This document shows positions 1 through 7,016 of a stretch of 9,904 nucleotides of DNA, piece by piece. Source of the DNA: Accumulibacter sp. (GTDB lineage: Bacteria; Pseudomonadota; Gammaproteobacteria; Burkholderiales; Rhodocyclaceae); the NCBI GenBank assembly GCA_031274075.1, contig JAISQQ010000321.1:1-9904 (forward strand). Direction: 5' to 3'. The stretch's first letter is position 1. The number at the start of each line of letters is the position of its first letter. The notes under the pieces are model-generated. The model was not told where the DNA came from. It did not search any database and saw only the letters and a program-made list of their open reading frames with translations. Both the position numbers and the translations under genes were made by a program.

Positions 1-10
1 TCAGTTTTCG

Positions 11-856
11 ATGAACTACCGGCTGATCGCCCTCGACCTCGACGGAACGCTGCTCGACGACACGCTGCAAATCCGCCGCCAGACCATCGACGCCCTGCAA
101 GACGCGCGCGATCGAGGCGTGCAGGCGATGATCGTGACCGGACGCCACCATACCGCCGCGCACGCCTACTGGCGGCAACTCGATCTCGAACTGCCCGCGA
201 TATGCTGCAACGGAGGCTACGTCTACGATTTCCCGGCCGGCAAGGCGCTCGCCGGCGACCCGTTCACGCGCCTCGAGGCGCGGCAATTGCTGGACATCAT
301 CCGGGCGCATCCGATCGACGCGATGATCTACACCGACGAGGCGATGACTTACGAAAAAGACGCGCCTCACCTGGCGGGCATGCGTCGCTGGTCGGCCACG
401 CTGCCCGAGCCGCTGCGCCCCCGTCTGGAACGCGCCGCTTCGCTCGACCGGGTGATCGACGAAGCCGCGATCCTCTGGAAATTCCTGGTCGCTTCCGAGA
501 TTCCGGCGCCCCTGGAAGCCTTCATGCAAGCCGCCAGCGCCCGCGGCTTCGATTGCGTCCGTTCGTCGCGCAACCGGGTCGACATCGCGCACCCCGGCAA
601 CAGCAAGGGACGGAGGCTGGCCGAGTTCATCGCCCAGCGAAACATCCTGCCGCGGGAAGTCATCGCCTTCGGCGACCAGGACAACGACAAGGAAATGCTG
701 CAACTCGCCGGACTCGGCGTAGCCATGGGCAACAGCCGCCCCGAAGTGCGCGCCTGCGCCGACTGGGTAACCGGCGCCAACGACAGCGACGGCATCGCCG
801 AGGTTCTGCGGCGGTTCGTGCTTCACCACCAGTCGCCCCAAGTCCCGTCCTTGTAG
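11..856 (+). CDS. Cof-type HAD-superfamily phosphatase
   Basis: This is a 281-residue cytosolic hydrolase of the haloacid dehalogenase superfamily, Cof/YidA-like (HAD-IIB) branch. Such enzymes remove phosphate from sugar phosphates, nucleotides or cofactors through a phospho-aspartate intermediate. Motif I is DLDGT at residues 9-13 (nucleophile D9, acid/base D11), motif II is TGR at 43-45, motif III is the lysine in NSKGRR (K199), and motif IV is GDQDND at 221-226, which binds magnesium. The segment between motifs II and III forms the large cap typical of this branch, and the length is normal. The ATG at 11 starts directly at the conserved N-terminus, but only ten bases lie upstream and no ribosome site is visible. 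The core ends near residue 270. The last eleven residues (LHHQSPQVPSL) are encoded inside the end of the convergent dehydrogenase gene, so the natural stop may have been displaced. The substrate is unknown. The family call is firm. Confidence 0.93.
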   Translation: MNYRLIALDLDGTLLDDTLQIRRQTIDALQDARDRGVQAMIVTGRHHTAAHAYWRQLDLELPAICCNGGYVYDFPAGKALAGDPFTRLEARQLLDIIRAHPIDAMIYTDEAMTYEKDAPHLAGMRRWSATLPEPLRPRLERAASLDRVIDEAAILWKFLVASEIPAPLEAFMQAASARGFDCVRSSRNRVDIAHPGNSKGRRLAEFIAQRNILPREVIAFGDQDNDKEMLQLAGLGVAMGNSRPEVRACADWVTGANDSDGIAEVLRRFVLHHQSPQVPSL

Positions 857-1638
857 AACACGGTTGTGACGAGGCCGCCGTCGAGCCGGATCACCTGCCC
901 AGTGATATAGTTTGATGCGTCCGAGGCAAGGAACAGCGCGAGGTTGCCAACGTCCTGCGGAACTCCCATCCGCGCCAGTGGAACCTTCGACAGACGGGCC
1001 GGCCGTACTGTTTTGGCGTAGTCTGCGAACTGCTTGAGGAAGCGTTCCACCTCGATGAAGCCAGGTGAAATACCGTTGACCCTGATGCCGTACTGGGCGA
1101 GTTCGACCGAAAGCGTTTGCGTCAGGGCGATCACGCCGGCCTTGCCGGCTGCGTAGGGAGTACGCAACGGGTGTGGCCCCATGCCCATGACCGAGGCGAT
1201 GTTGATGATTACGCCGCCTTTGCCGCGTGCCGCCATGCCACGTCCGACGGCCTGGCTGCACAGAAAGACCGTCTTCAGGTTTCGTCCGAGATGAAGATCC
1301 CAGTCCTCTTCACGCAGATCCAGAAACGGCGAGATGACCGAACCGCCACCGGCGTTGTTGACCAGGATGTCGATGCCGCCGAGACGCTGCTCGACGATGC
1401 GCACCAGTTCCTTGACCTGTTCACCGACGAGAACGTCGCAGGGCTCGGCAATCGCCTTGCCGCCCTTTGCCGCGATTTCGCCAGCGACTGCCTCGATTTC
1501 GGACCGGGTGCGCGCAGTAAGCGCGACAGTAGCCCCGGCCTCGGCGTAGGCCAACGCAATCGCGCGTCCGATGCCGCGTCCGCTTCCGGTGATCAACGCA
1601 GTTTTACCCGCGAGACCGAATTTCGTCACCTGTGTCAT
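823..1638 (-). CDS. Short-chain dehydrogenase/reductase (SDR), last gene of the tct operon
   Basis: This is a 271-residue classical SDR oxidoreductase using NAD(P)H. Counting from the ATG at 1638, the cofactor motif TGSGRGIG is at 17-24, NNAG at 94-97, and the catalytic tetrad is N120, S149, Y162 and K166 (YAAGK), with the usual 13-residue Ser-Tyr spacing. A C-terminal ITGQVIRLDGG segment is also typical of the family. A TTG one codon upstream (1641) is in frame, but AGGAGT (1645-1650) lies 6 nt from the ATG and only 3 nt from the TTG, so I chose the ATG. The gene lies 64 bp downstream of the hydroxyacid dehydrogenase and on the same strand, so it is probably co-transcribed and oxidises or reduces a hydroxy/keto intermediate of the imported compound. 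The C-terminus ends in an aromatic tail (FYKDGTWGDWW) that is longer than in many SDRs. This tail is the part whose DNA is shared with the convergent HAD gene. Substrate unknown. Confidence 0.93.
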   Translation of the reverse strand: MTQVTKFGLAGKTALITGSGRGIGRAIALAYAEAGATVALTARTRSEIEAVAGEIAAKGGKAIAEPCDVLVGEQVKELVRIVEQRLGGIDILVNNAGGGSVISPFLDLREEDWDLHLGRNLKTVFLCSQAVGRGMAARGKGGVIINIASVMGMGPHPLRTPYAAGKAGVIALTQTLSVELAQYGIRVNGISPGFIEVERFLKQFADYAKTVRPARLSKVPLARMGVPQDVGNLALFLASDASNYITGQVIRLDGGLVTTVFYKDGTWGDWW

Positions 1639-1644
1639 CAATCA

Positions 1645-1650
1645 ACTCCT
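1645..1650 (-). promoter_or_regulatory. Ribosome binding site of the SDR gene
   Basis: On the minus strand AGGAGT is preceded by an A-run and lies 6 nt before the ATG at 1638. It decides the start in favour of this ATG over the adjacent TTG at 1641. Confidence 0.75.
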
Positions 1651-1702
1651 TTTTTTGTTGGAAAATTTTTGTCATTCGTACTGCTGCACGGACGATGAAA
1701 CC

Positions 1703-2773
1703 TCACCGTCTCGCAGCGCCGGCCGCCAGGAGGTCAGCGGTGGCGCGGGCCACCATCCGGCGCAGCTGCTCAGCGCTCTCGTCCGAATAACCACCGATAT
1801 GCGATGTCAGGGCTACGTCGGAGCGCTTCAGAAGTGGCGATCTCACTGGCAACGGCTCGGTTTCGAAGACGTCTAGTCCCGCTCCGGCAATCGTTCGGCT
1901 TTCAAGGGCCACGATCAGGGCGCGCTGGTCGACGAGGGCTCCACGGCTGGTATTGACCAGAAGCGCCGTCGGCTTCATCAGGCTCAGTTGCCGTTCGCCA
2001 ATGAGTTGGCGTGTTTGCGCGGAAAGCGGCAGGTGCAGCGATACGTAGTCCGCATGGCGCAACAGATCGTCGAAGCCAACGGGCGTTACCCCAAGCTCGC
2101 GCGCTCGCGCGGCGTCGATGAACGGATCATAAGCCGTGACCGACATGCCAAAAGCGGCGGCGCGGCGCGCGACTTCCTGGCCGATGCCGCCGAAGCCGAC
2201 GAGACCAAGGGTCTGACTGTAAAGAGCCCGCATCGGCGAGACGGCGCGGAGCCATCGGCCGGCGCGCAGGCCATCCTGCAGGTAGGTCAGTTGGCGGGAC
2301 AAGGCCAACACGAGCATCATGGTGTGGTCGGCGACCTCGCGAGCGCAGAACCCTGGCGCGTTGACGACCGCGATGCCGCGCTCCTTGGCGGCCGCTGCGT
2401 CTATGTTGTCGATACCGATGCCATAGCGGGCGATCACTCGCAGATCAGGCAGCGCATCCATCACCCGCGCCGTGATGTCGGCACGCACCACCAGGATCGC
2501 CGCGGCGCCGCATGCCATCCGGATCACCTCGTCCTCGGTGGTCACGGCGAGCGACACGTAATCCGAGCTCAGGCGGCTCAACCGCCGGCGCTCTTCCTCG
2601 GTTTCGGGCCATCCTTCGTCAGCCGCGGCGGGTCGCGACGGCGTCTCGGCCCAGCCTACCGCGACCTCGGCGCCGATCCGTCCGAACTCTTCCTTTTCGA
2701 TCTCCGGCAGGTACCATGCGTGCCGATCGACGATTACTACGCGCAGAGGTGCTTTTGACATATCGAGTCTCAT
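1703..2773 (-). CDS. D-isomer-specific 2-hydroxyacid dehydrogenase (CtBP/SerA-like)
   Basis: This is a 356-residue NAD-dependent oxidoreductase interconverting a D-2-hydroxyacid and a 2-keto acid. The split catalytic domain is followed by the Rossmann domain with GFGGIG at 193-198 and a downstream acidic residue in AYDP for NAD preference. The catalytic residues are all present: R277 in NTSRG, E306 in ETEP and H325 in SHIGG. The R-to-E distance of 29 residues matches E. coli SerA. YGIGIDNID (117-125) is another family signature. There is no ACT or other regulatory domain, so it is not a full-length SerA. The start is uncertain between the ATG at 2773 and the ATG at 2761 (four residues shorter, with a weak GAG-type ribosome site). 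It follows the transporter genes and precedes the SDR, which suggests that the imported compound or its product is a 2-hydroxy or 2-keto acid. The true substrate is not readable from sequence. Confidence 0.93.
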   Translation of the reverse strand: MRLDMSKAPLRVVIVDRHAWYLPEIEKEEFGRIGAEVAVGWAETPSRPAAADEGWPETEEERRRLSRLSSDYVSLAVTTEDEVIRMACGAAAILVVRADITARVMDALPDLRVIARYGIGIDNIDAAAAKERGIAVVNAPGFCAREVADHTMMLVLALSRQLTYLQDGLRAGRWLRAVSPMRALYSQTLGLVGFGGIGQEVARRAAAFGMSVTAYDPFIDAARARELGVTPVGFDDLLRHADYVSLHLPLSAQTRQLIGERQLSLMKPTALLVNTSRGALVDQRALIVALESRTIAGAGLDVFETEPLPVRSPLLKRSDVALTSHIGGYSDESAEQLRRMVARATADLLAAGAARR

Positions 2774-2804
2774 AAAATCCGTGCCGCCCCATCCTTGTCA
2801 CGGA

Positions 2805-2836
2805 CATGCCCGGAGCAAGCGGCCGCTCCGGGCATG
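2805..2836 (-). repeat. Perfect 12-bp stem-loop between tctC and the hydroxyacid dehydrogenase
   Basis: CATGCCCGGAGC (2805-2816) is repeated exactly as its reverse complement at 2825-2836, with an 8-base loop. It starts 11 bases after the tctC stop codon in the direction of transcription. No T-run follows on the minus strand, so it is not a classical intrinsic terminator for the operon. An intercistronic hairpin that protects the upstream mRNA, or that partly attenuates downstream transcription, fits better. This would raise the binding protein over the enzymes, a common arrangement for solute-binding protein genes. The role is inferred; the palindrome itself is certain. Confidence 0.8.
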
Positions 2837-2846
2837 CACGGTATTT

Positions 2847-3836
2847 CTATTTTCTCAGGCCGAGACGCTGGGCGATGGCGAGACGCACCTTGTACTCTTC
2901 CGCGAGAAATGCCTTGGTCTCTTCCGGACCGAGATAGTCAGCGAGTGTCTGGCGCGCCGCGAGTTTGTCGATAATCTCGCGGTTCTGCAGCGCTTCCTTG
3001 AGTCCTTCCGACCATTTCTGCACGATTGCCGGCGGCAGGTTCTTCGGGCCATGGATGACGCCCCAGGTGCCGAGGTCGAAGCTTGGGAAACCGAGTTCCT
3101 TGCCGGTCGGCAGCGACGGCGCCGTCGGTACGCGGGTCGCCGAACTGACCGCCAGGATGCGCAATTTGCCGGCGTCCATCAGGGGCAGGGTATCGGACAG
3201 CGGCTGTGCGGTGTATGCCACGTGTTTTCCAGCCAAGGCCGCCATGGTCGGTGTGCTGCCGTCGAAGATGACACGGGGAATCTTGGTCGGGTCGATGCCG
3301 ATCGTCTCGAACAGCTTGGCGAGGGCGAACACCGCCGGTGCGCCCACATGGCCGACACCCGCTTTATAGGTCTCGGGATTCTTCTTGAGTTCGGTGATGG
3401 CCTCGTCGAACGTTTTCCATGGCGAATCCGGTGTGACCGCGAAGGCCAGCGGGGCGGACGTGAATTTGGCGATCGGCGTCGTGTCGTCCCACTTGAACGG
3501 CGCGTTGGATTGGATCGCGGTAATTGCCGGTGTGACGAGGCCGTCGAACAGGATCGTGTAACCGTCCGGCGGTGCGGTCAGCACCGACATGACACCGACG
3601 GCGCCGGAACCTCCGGTCCGGTTCACGACGTTGATCGGCACACCCCACTTCTGGCTGAGATAGGGCATGACGATACGTACCCAGGTGTCGCCCGCGCCAC
3701 CCGCGGCAAACGGGACAACGAGATCGATTGCCCGGGTGGGATAGTCCTGTTGGGCGAATACTTGGCCCGTCCCTCCGAAAAAGCCGATGATCAGGGCGAT
3801 TGTGGCGGCGACAACGATTTTCAGACGTTTCAACAT
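2847..3836 (-). CDS. tctC: TctC/Bug-family periplasmic substrate-binding protein of a TTT transporter
   Basis: This is a 329-residue extracytoplasmic solute receptor. An N-terminal signal peptide (basic MLKRLK, hydrophobic residues 7-22) has a likely cleavage site after VFA at 26-28. The mature protein begins QQDYPTRAIDLVVPFAAGG, the classic Bug opening. It continues with the ligand-site region NRTGGSGAVG (72-81) and the PPDGYTILFDG loop (89-99). The protein captures a carboxylate in the periplasm and delivers it to TctAB. AAGGAG (3844-3849) lies 7 nt before the ATG, a strong ribosome site, in keeping with high expression. It lies 60 bp downstream of tctA on the same strand. Bug proteins bind very varied ligands (tricarboxylates, dicarboxylates, amino acids, aromatic acids), so the ligand cannot be assigned. 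The neighbouring hydroxyacid dehydrogenase only suggests a hydroxy acid. Confidence 0.95.
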   Translation of the reverse strand: MLKRLKIVVAATIALIIGFFGGTGQVFAQQDYPTRAIDLVVPFAAGGAGDTWVRIVMPYLSQKWGVPINVVNRTGGSGAVGVMSVLTAPPDGYTILFDGLVTPAITAIQSNAPFKWDDTTPIAKFTSAPLAFAVTPDSPWKTFDEAITELKKNPETYKAGVGHVGAPAVFALAKLFETIGIDPTKIPRVIFDGSTPTMAALAGKHVAYTAQPLSDTLPLMDAGKLRILAVSSATRVPTAPSLPTGKELGFPSFDLGTWGVIHGPKNLPPAIVQKWSEGLKEALQNREIIDKLAARQTLADYLGPEETKAFLAEEYKVRLAIAQRLGLRK

Positions 3837-3896
3837 TGCTTTTCTCCTTTCGTTCTCTGTTTAGATGGATCAGGTAGGTGCTTGAGTCGCGGCCGG

Positions 3897-5393
3897 TCAG
3901 CCCGAGCTCGGCGACATCCGTTTTGCGCTCAAACGGGTCCAGAGGGCGAAAGCAACCGACAGGACTGTAAGTGCGAGGAAAGTCGCCGCGATCGGCCGTT
4001 TGATGAAGATTCCCAGGCTGCCGTCGGAAATGGTGAGGGACTGGCGCAGGGCGTTCTCGATCTTGTCGCCAAGGATGACCGCGATAATCAGCGGCACAGT
4101 GGGAAATCCGGTGATCCGCATGAGGTAGCCGATCAGGCCGAAGGCGAGCATCACCCACACGTCGAAGAGGTTGCTGCGCGCGCCGTAGGCGGCGATGACG
4201 CAGATTACCAGGATCATCGGACCGAGTATCGGGTATGGAACCTTGAGCAAGCGCACCCACAACGGAATGAGCGGCAGGTTGAGCACGAGCAGCATGCAGT
4301 TGCCGATGTACATGCTGGCGATGACGCCCCAGATCAGTTCTTTCTGTTGCTCGAACATTAGCGGGCCCGGCTGCAGACCATGCACCATGAAGGCGCCGAG
4401 CAGCACGGCCAATGAGGCCGACGTGGGAAGCCCGAGACTGAAGAGCGGAATCATGCCGCTACTGGTGGCGGCATTGTTGGCGCCTTCGGGGCTGGCGACG
4501 CCCTCGATCGCGCCTTGTCCGAAGCGCTCCGGGGTTTTGGATATCCGCTTTTCGAGGTCGTAGCTGACGAAGGTAACAACGGGCGGCGCGACGCCGGGGA
4601 TAAGCCCAAGGAGGAAACCGACGACGGAACCGCGTCCAATCGAACCAAGCGCAGATCGCAGGTCGTTCCATCCGGGCCACAGGCCCTTGATTTTTTCGGT
4701 CAGGATGGAGCCACTGCTGGCCTGTGCGTTGATGATGACCTCGGAGATGGCGAACAAGCCAATCACCACTACCACGATGTCGAAACCGCCCATCAGATTG
4801 ATGGTACCAAAGGTGTAGCGCAGGATGCCGGACTGCGGGTCGATTCCGACCGCGGCGATGAGCAAGCCGAACGCCGCCGACGCCATGCCCTTGGCGAAAG
4901 AATCTCCCGCCAGGCTGATCGCCACCGACAGCCCGAGCATGAGCAATCCAAAATATTCGGGCGGACCGAATTCGAGCGCGACATCGACCAGGAAAGGCGC
5001 GAAGAAAACGAGGCCGAACAGGCCGATCGTCCCGGCGATGAAGGAGGAGATCGCGGCAATGCCGAGCGCCGCGCCGGCGCGGCCCTGGCGCGCCATCTGG
5101 TGGCCGTCGATGCAGGTGATGACGCTGGCGGCCTCGCCGGGGATGTTGAGCAGGATCGACGTCGTCGACCCGCCGTACATTGCGCCGTAGTAAATGGCGG
5201 CCAGCATGACGATGGCGGCCATCGCCGGCAGACCGGCGGCAAATGGAATCAGGATCGCCATCGCGGCGGCTGGACCGAGGCCCGGAAGCACACCGGTCAG
5301 GGTGCCAACCAGCGAGCCGATGAAGCAGAACATAAGCATGTCCGGCTGCAACGCAACCGAAAAGCCAAGGAGAAGGTTGTTGAGCGTCTCCAT
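3897..5393 (-). CDS. tctA: TctA-family large permease subunit of a TTT transporter
   Basis: This is a 498-residue polytopic inner-membrane protein, the full family length, with about a dozen hydrophobic segments. The N-terminal half carries the TctA signatures GTLTGVLPGLGP (30-41) and YYGAMYGGSTTSILLNIPGE (68-87), followed by the DGHQMARQGRAG region. The second half repeats a similar pattern (LIPGVAPPVVTF, GASSP-type loops, GLPTSASLAVLLGA), as known for this internally duplicated family. It is the main translocation subunit, driven by the cation gradient. The ORF can be extended two codons to a GTG at 5399, but GAGAGG on the minus strand is 6 nt from the ATG at 5393 and abuts the GTG, so I chose the ATG. 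It begins 12 bp after the tctB stop, and its ribosome site lies in that gap. No truncation is seen. Confidence 0.96.
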   Translation of the reverse strand: METLNNLLLGFSVALQPDMLMFCFIGSLVGTLTGVLPGLGPAAAMAILIPFAAGLPAMAAIVMLAAIYYGAMYGGSTTSILLNIPGEAASVITCIDGHQMARQGRAGAALGIAAISSFIAGTIGLFGLVFFAPFLVDVALEFGPPEYFGLLMLGLSVAISLAGDSFAKGMASAAFGLLIAAVGIDPQSGILRYTFGTINLMGGFDIVVVVIGLFAISEVIINAQASSGSILTEKIKGLWPGWNDLRSALGSIGRGSVVGFLLGLIPGVAPPVVTFVSYDLEKRISKTPERFGQGAIEGVASPEGANNAATSSGMIPLFSLGLPTSASLAVLLGAFMVHGLQPGPLMFEQQKELIWGVIASMYIGNCMLLVLNLPLIPLWVRLLKVPYPILGPMILVICVIAAYGARSNLFDVWVMLAFGLIGYLMRITGFPTVPLIIAVILGDKIENALRQSLTISDGSLGIFIKRPIAATFLALTVLSVAFALWTRLSAKRMSPSSG

Positions 5394-5405
5394 GATCACC
5401 CTCTC

Positions 5406-5906
5406 TCAGAAAGGAAGCAGGATGCCGCGTGGCAGAGGCATATGCAGGACGGTGACGAACAGCACGTACAAGCCGGAGGTCATCGCCAACGCCAGAAGCG
5501 CGGAGAAAATCACCGAGTAGGCCCGCCAGAAACTGATCGCCCCCCATAGGAACAGCCCGGTGGAGATTGCAAAACCCGCGGTAGACAGCACGGCAACGTA
5601 GGCGACGAGCGCAGCGGCGAGGCGCAGCACGATCTGGCGGCCTTCACCCTTCGGCAGATCGATCGACGCAGCGGAGCGGGATACCAGTGCGCCCGCCAGC
5701 AGCGTCATCCCGGCACAGGCAAGCAGCAAGCCTTCGATCATTGGAATGAACCCGGCATCCGGCGCGCCGAGGCCTCCAAATGGCAGCTTCCCGGCATCCA
5801 CGAGAGCAAGCGCCGCAACAGCAAGAATGAAAATCGCCGAGAAGAATTCCGACCGGTTTATTACCCGTTTCCGGACAGGGTCGGGAGGCTTGGCGGCGGG
5901 CGTCAT
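5406..5906 (-). CDS. tctB: TctB-family small permease subunit of a TTT transporter
   Basis: This is a 166-residue membrane protein, the usual TctB size. Four to five hydrophobic segments lie at about residues 21-38, 55-75, 93-112, 113-130 and 135-153, after a basic N-terminus (VRKRVINR). The loop GGLGAPDAGFIPMIEGLLL (44-62) matches the conserved first loop of the family. It is the small partner of TctA. Its ATG overlaps the stop of the iclR-family gene in an ATGA (5903-5906), and only a weak GGGGAT precedes it, so translation is likely coupled to that of the regulator. The order B-A-C behind the regulator differs from the C-B-A order of the original Salmonella tct locus. TctB proteins diverge greatly in sequence, but the neighbours and topology make the call secure. 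Confidence 0.93.
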   Translation of the reverse strand: MTPAAKPPDPVRKRVINRSEFFSAIFILAVAALALVDAGKLPFGGLGAPDAGFIPMIEGLLLACAGMTLLAGALVSRSAASIDLPKGEGRQIVLRLAAALVAYVAVLSTAGFAISTGLFLWGAISFWRAYSVIFSALLALAMTSGLYVLFVTVLHMPLPRGILLPF

Positions 5907-6736
5907 GTGTGATCCCCGCAGATGTAGCCCATTTGCCGAGAAATGGCGGTTGCCGCCACTTTCGTCCGCTCGCCGAGTTCGCGCAGGCGCGCCAACGGAA
6001 GACGCTGGACGAGGCCCGACACGACGATCCCGGCAATCGGTTTGCCGCTGTGGTCGAAGATCGGTGCGGCAACGGCGTTGATGTGCTCGTGGTTTTCCTC
6101 GAGGTTGATCGCGTAACCATTGCGCCGGACTTCCTCGAGTACGGCGCGAAACTGTGCCGGGACGGTGACGGTATGCTTCGTCCTGGCGGGCAATCCGCCG
6201 GCAATGACCTCCTCTACGTCCGCGGGATCGGAGAACGCGAGCAGTGCCTTGCCAAGAGCGGTTACGTGGACGCTTTCCCGCTGGCCGATGCGCGTGTGGG
6301 CGATCACGTTGGCGGGTGCCTGTACCTTCTCGATGTAGATGACGGCATTGCCGTCACGCACCCCCAGATGGACGGTCTCGTCCGCCTCTTTCATCAGGTC
6401 GTTGATGTATGGAAGCGCTTCCTGCCGCAAGGTCAGATTGCCCAGATAGGACGAGCCAAGGTCGAGCACAGCCAGTCCGAGACGATAGCAGTCGGTTTCC
6501 GGGTTGCGTACCAGGAAACCTTCAGTGACCAGCACTGAAGCGAGCCGATAGACGGTGGTCTTATGCAAACCCGCCAACCGGCTGAGCGCCACGAGACCGA
6601 GCCCGCCGTTACCGCCTTCGCGCGCAACGATCCGCAGCAGCGTAAGCGCGCGCTGCAACGACCGGACTCCTTTTTCTCCCTTTTGCCCGTCGCCTGCTGA
6701 ACGACGGTCTTGATTTATATGCTTGTTACCTGGCAT
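5903..6736 (-). CDS. IclR-family transcriptional regulator, first gene of the tct operon
   Basis: This is a 277-residue DNA-binding regulator. After a variable N-terminal tail of about 22 residues comes the winged helix-turn-helix (about 24-85; SLQRALTLLRIVA, then LVALSRLAGLHKTTVYRLAS with the recognition helix around HKTTVYRLA, then the wing NPETDCYRLG). The IclR effector-binding domain fills residues about 95-270 (ETVHLGVRDGNAVIYIEKV, TALGKALLAF, NLEENHEHINAVAAPIFD, IAGIVVSG). Members bind a small aromatic or aliphatic acid and act as repressors or activators. Here the gene is the first of the operon, its start lies 28 nt below the predicted transcription start, and three half-sites cover that start, so autorepression relieved by the transported substrate is likely. 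A TAGGTG ribosome site at 6745-6750 lies inside the operator. The stop overlaps the tctB start by 4 bp. The family call is firm; the effector is unknown. Confidence 0.95.
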   Translation of the reverse strand: MPGNKHINQDRRSAGDGQKGEKGVRSLQRALTLLRIVAREGGNGGLGLVALSRLAGLHKTTVYRLASVLVTEGFLVRNPETDCYRLGLAVLDLGSSYLGNLTLRQEALPYINDLMKEADETVHLGVRDGNAVIYIEKVQAPANVIAHTRIGQRESVHVTALGKALLAFSDPADVEEVIAGGLPARTKHTVTVPAQFRAVLEEVRRNGYAINLEENHEHINAVAAPIFDHSGKPIAGIVVSGLVQRLPLARLRELGERTKVAATAISRQMGYICGDHT

Positions 6737-6740
6737 GGAT

Positions 6741-6766
6741 GTTTCACCTAGTGAAACAAAGTTTCA
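6741..6766 (-). promoter_or_regulatory. Probable IclR operator: three alternating half-sites
   Basis: Two overlapping perfect dyads share a central half-site: GTTTCAC-CTA-GTGAAAC (6741-6757) and TGAAAC-AAA-GTTTCA (6752-6766). The three half-sites begin at 6741, 6751 and 6761, so they repeat every 10 bp, on one face of the helix. The block spans about -2 to +24 relative to the predicted start and contains the iclR ribosome site. A bound repressor would block promoter escape. In the transcript, the first dyad could also fold into a hairpin that hides the ribosome site. Assignment to the adjacent IclR protein is inferred from position and from the short palindromes that this family usually binds. 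Confidence 0.75.
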
Positions 6767-6770
6767 AAAA

Positions 6771-6799
6771 ATTATATAGCGTTATTGGCGCCATGTCAA
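6771..6799 (-). promoter_or_regulatory. Consensus sigma-70 promoter of the iclR-tctBAC operon
   Basis: Read on the minus strand, a perfect -35 TTGACA (6799-6794), a 17-bp spacer and a perfect -10 TATAAT (6776-6771) precede iclR. The predicted +1 is an A at about 6764, giving a 28-nt leader to the ATG at 6736. Such a strong promoter needs repression, which the overlapping operator can provide. Confidence 0.88.
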
Positions 6800-6836
6800 G
6801 CATGAATTCTTGAGTAACGGGCAGGGCCATCACACT

Positions 6837-7016
6837 ATGTGGCGTTGTTTGCATCGTGGCGATTTTCCTGGGGCGCCAACCTTTTTCTTCACGCTGTATT
6901 TCTGGGTAGCGTCCGCCATCAACCCCGATTTCGAGGAGGCATGGCCGATCTGGATCACCGGCGAACTCGACCCGCCCCACGTCCGGCGCTGGAAACCGGG
7001 GGTGGGCGATGTCTGA
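6837..7016 (+). CDS. Small ORF, possibly the end of a truncated phage gene
   Basis: I do not recognise this product. From the ATG at 6837 it would be 59 residues; a TTG at 6810 would make it 68. The C-terminal part (from about FEEAWPIWITGELDPP to RRWKPGVGDV) has G/C-rich third positions like the genes that follow. The first half (MWRCLHRGDFPG, then FFFTLYFW) looks less gene-like. The stop overlaps the next start by 8 bp in the pattern ATGTCTGA, the same geometry seen at the next junction (ATGCCTGA), which argues that this reading frame was truly translated. It may be the 3' end of a gene lost at the left edge of the phage fragment. No good ribosome site was found, so the start is unknown. Confidence 0.4.
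   Translation: MWRCLHRGDFPGAPTFFFTLYFWVASAINPDFEEAWPIWITGELDPPHVRRWKPGVGDV

Noticed and set aside
202..915. 237-codon plus-strand frame inside the HAD gene
   Set aside because: It is an Arg/Pro-rich shadow of the HAD frame without motifs.
1694..1702. GATGAAACC between the two dehydrogenase genes as a second IclR site
   Set aside because: Only one 6-base half-site is present, without a partner at the expected spacing, so chance is likely.
2805..2845. Rho-independent terminator on the plus strand (hairpin followed by T-rich sequence)
   Set aside because: No plus-strand gene ends here, and the T-rich stretch is interrupted (TATTTCTATTTT). The hairpin is better assigned to the minus-strand operon.
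2781..4361. 526-codon open frame on the plus strand
   Set aside because: It is antisense to tctC and tctA, very rich in Asp/Gly/Arg/His as expected of a high-GC shadow frame, and shows no domain.
4459..5547. Long overlapping open frames on both strands across tctA
   Set aside because: Both strands are open because of high GC. Only the tctA frame gives membrane segments and family motifs.
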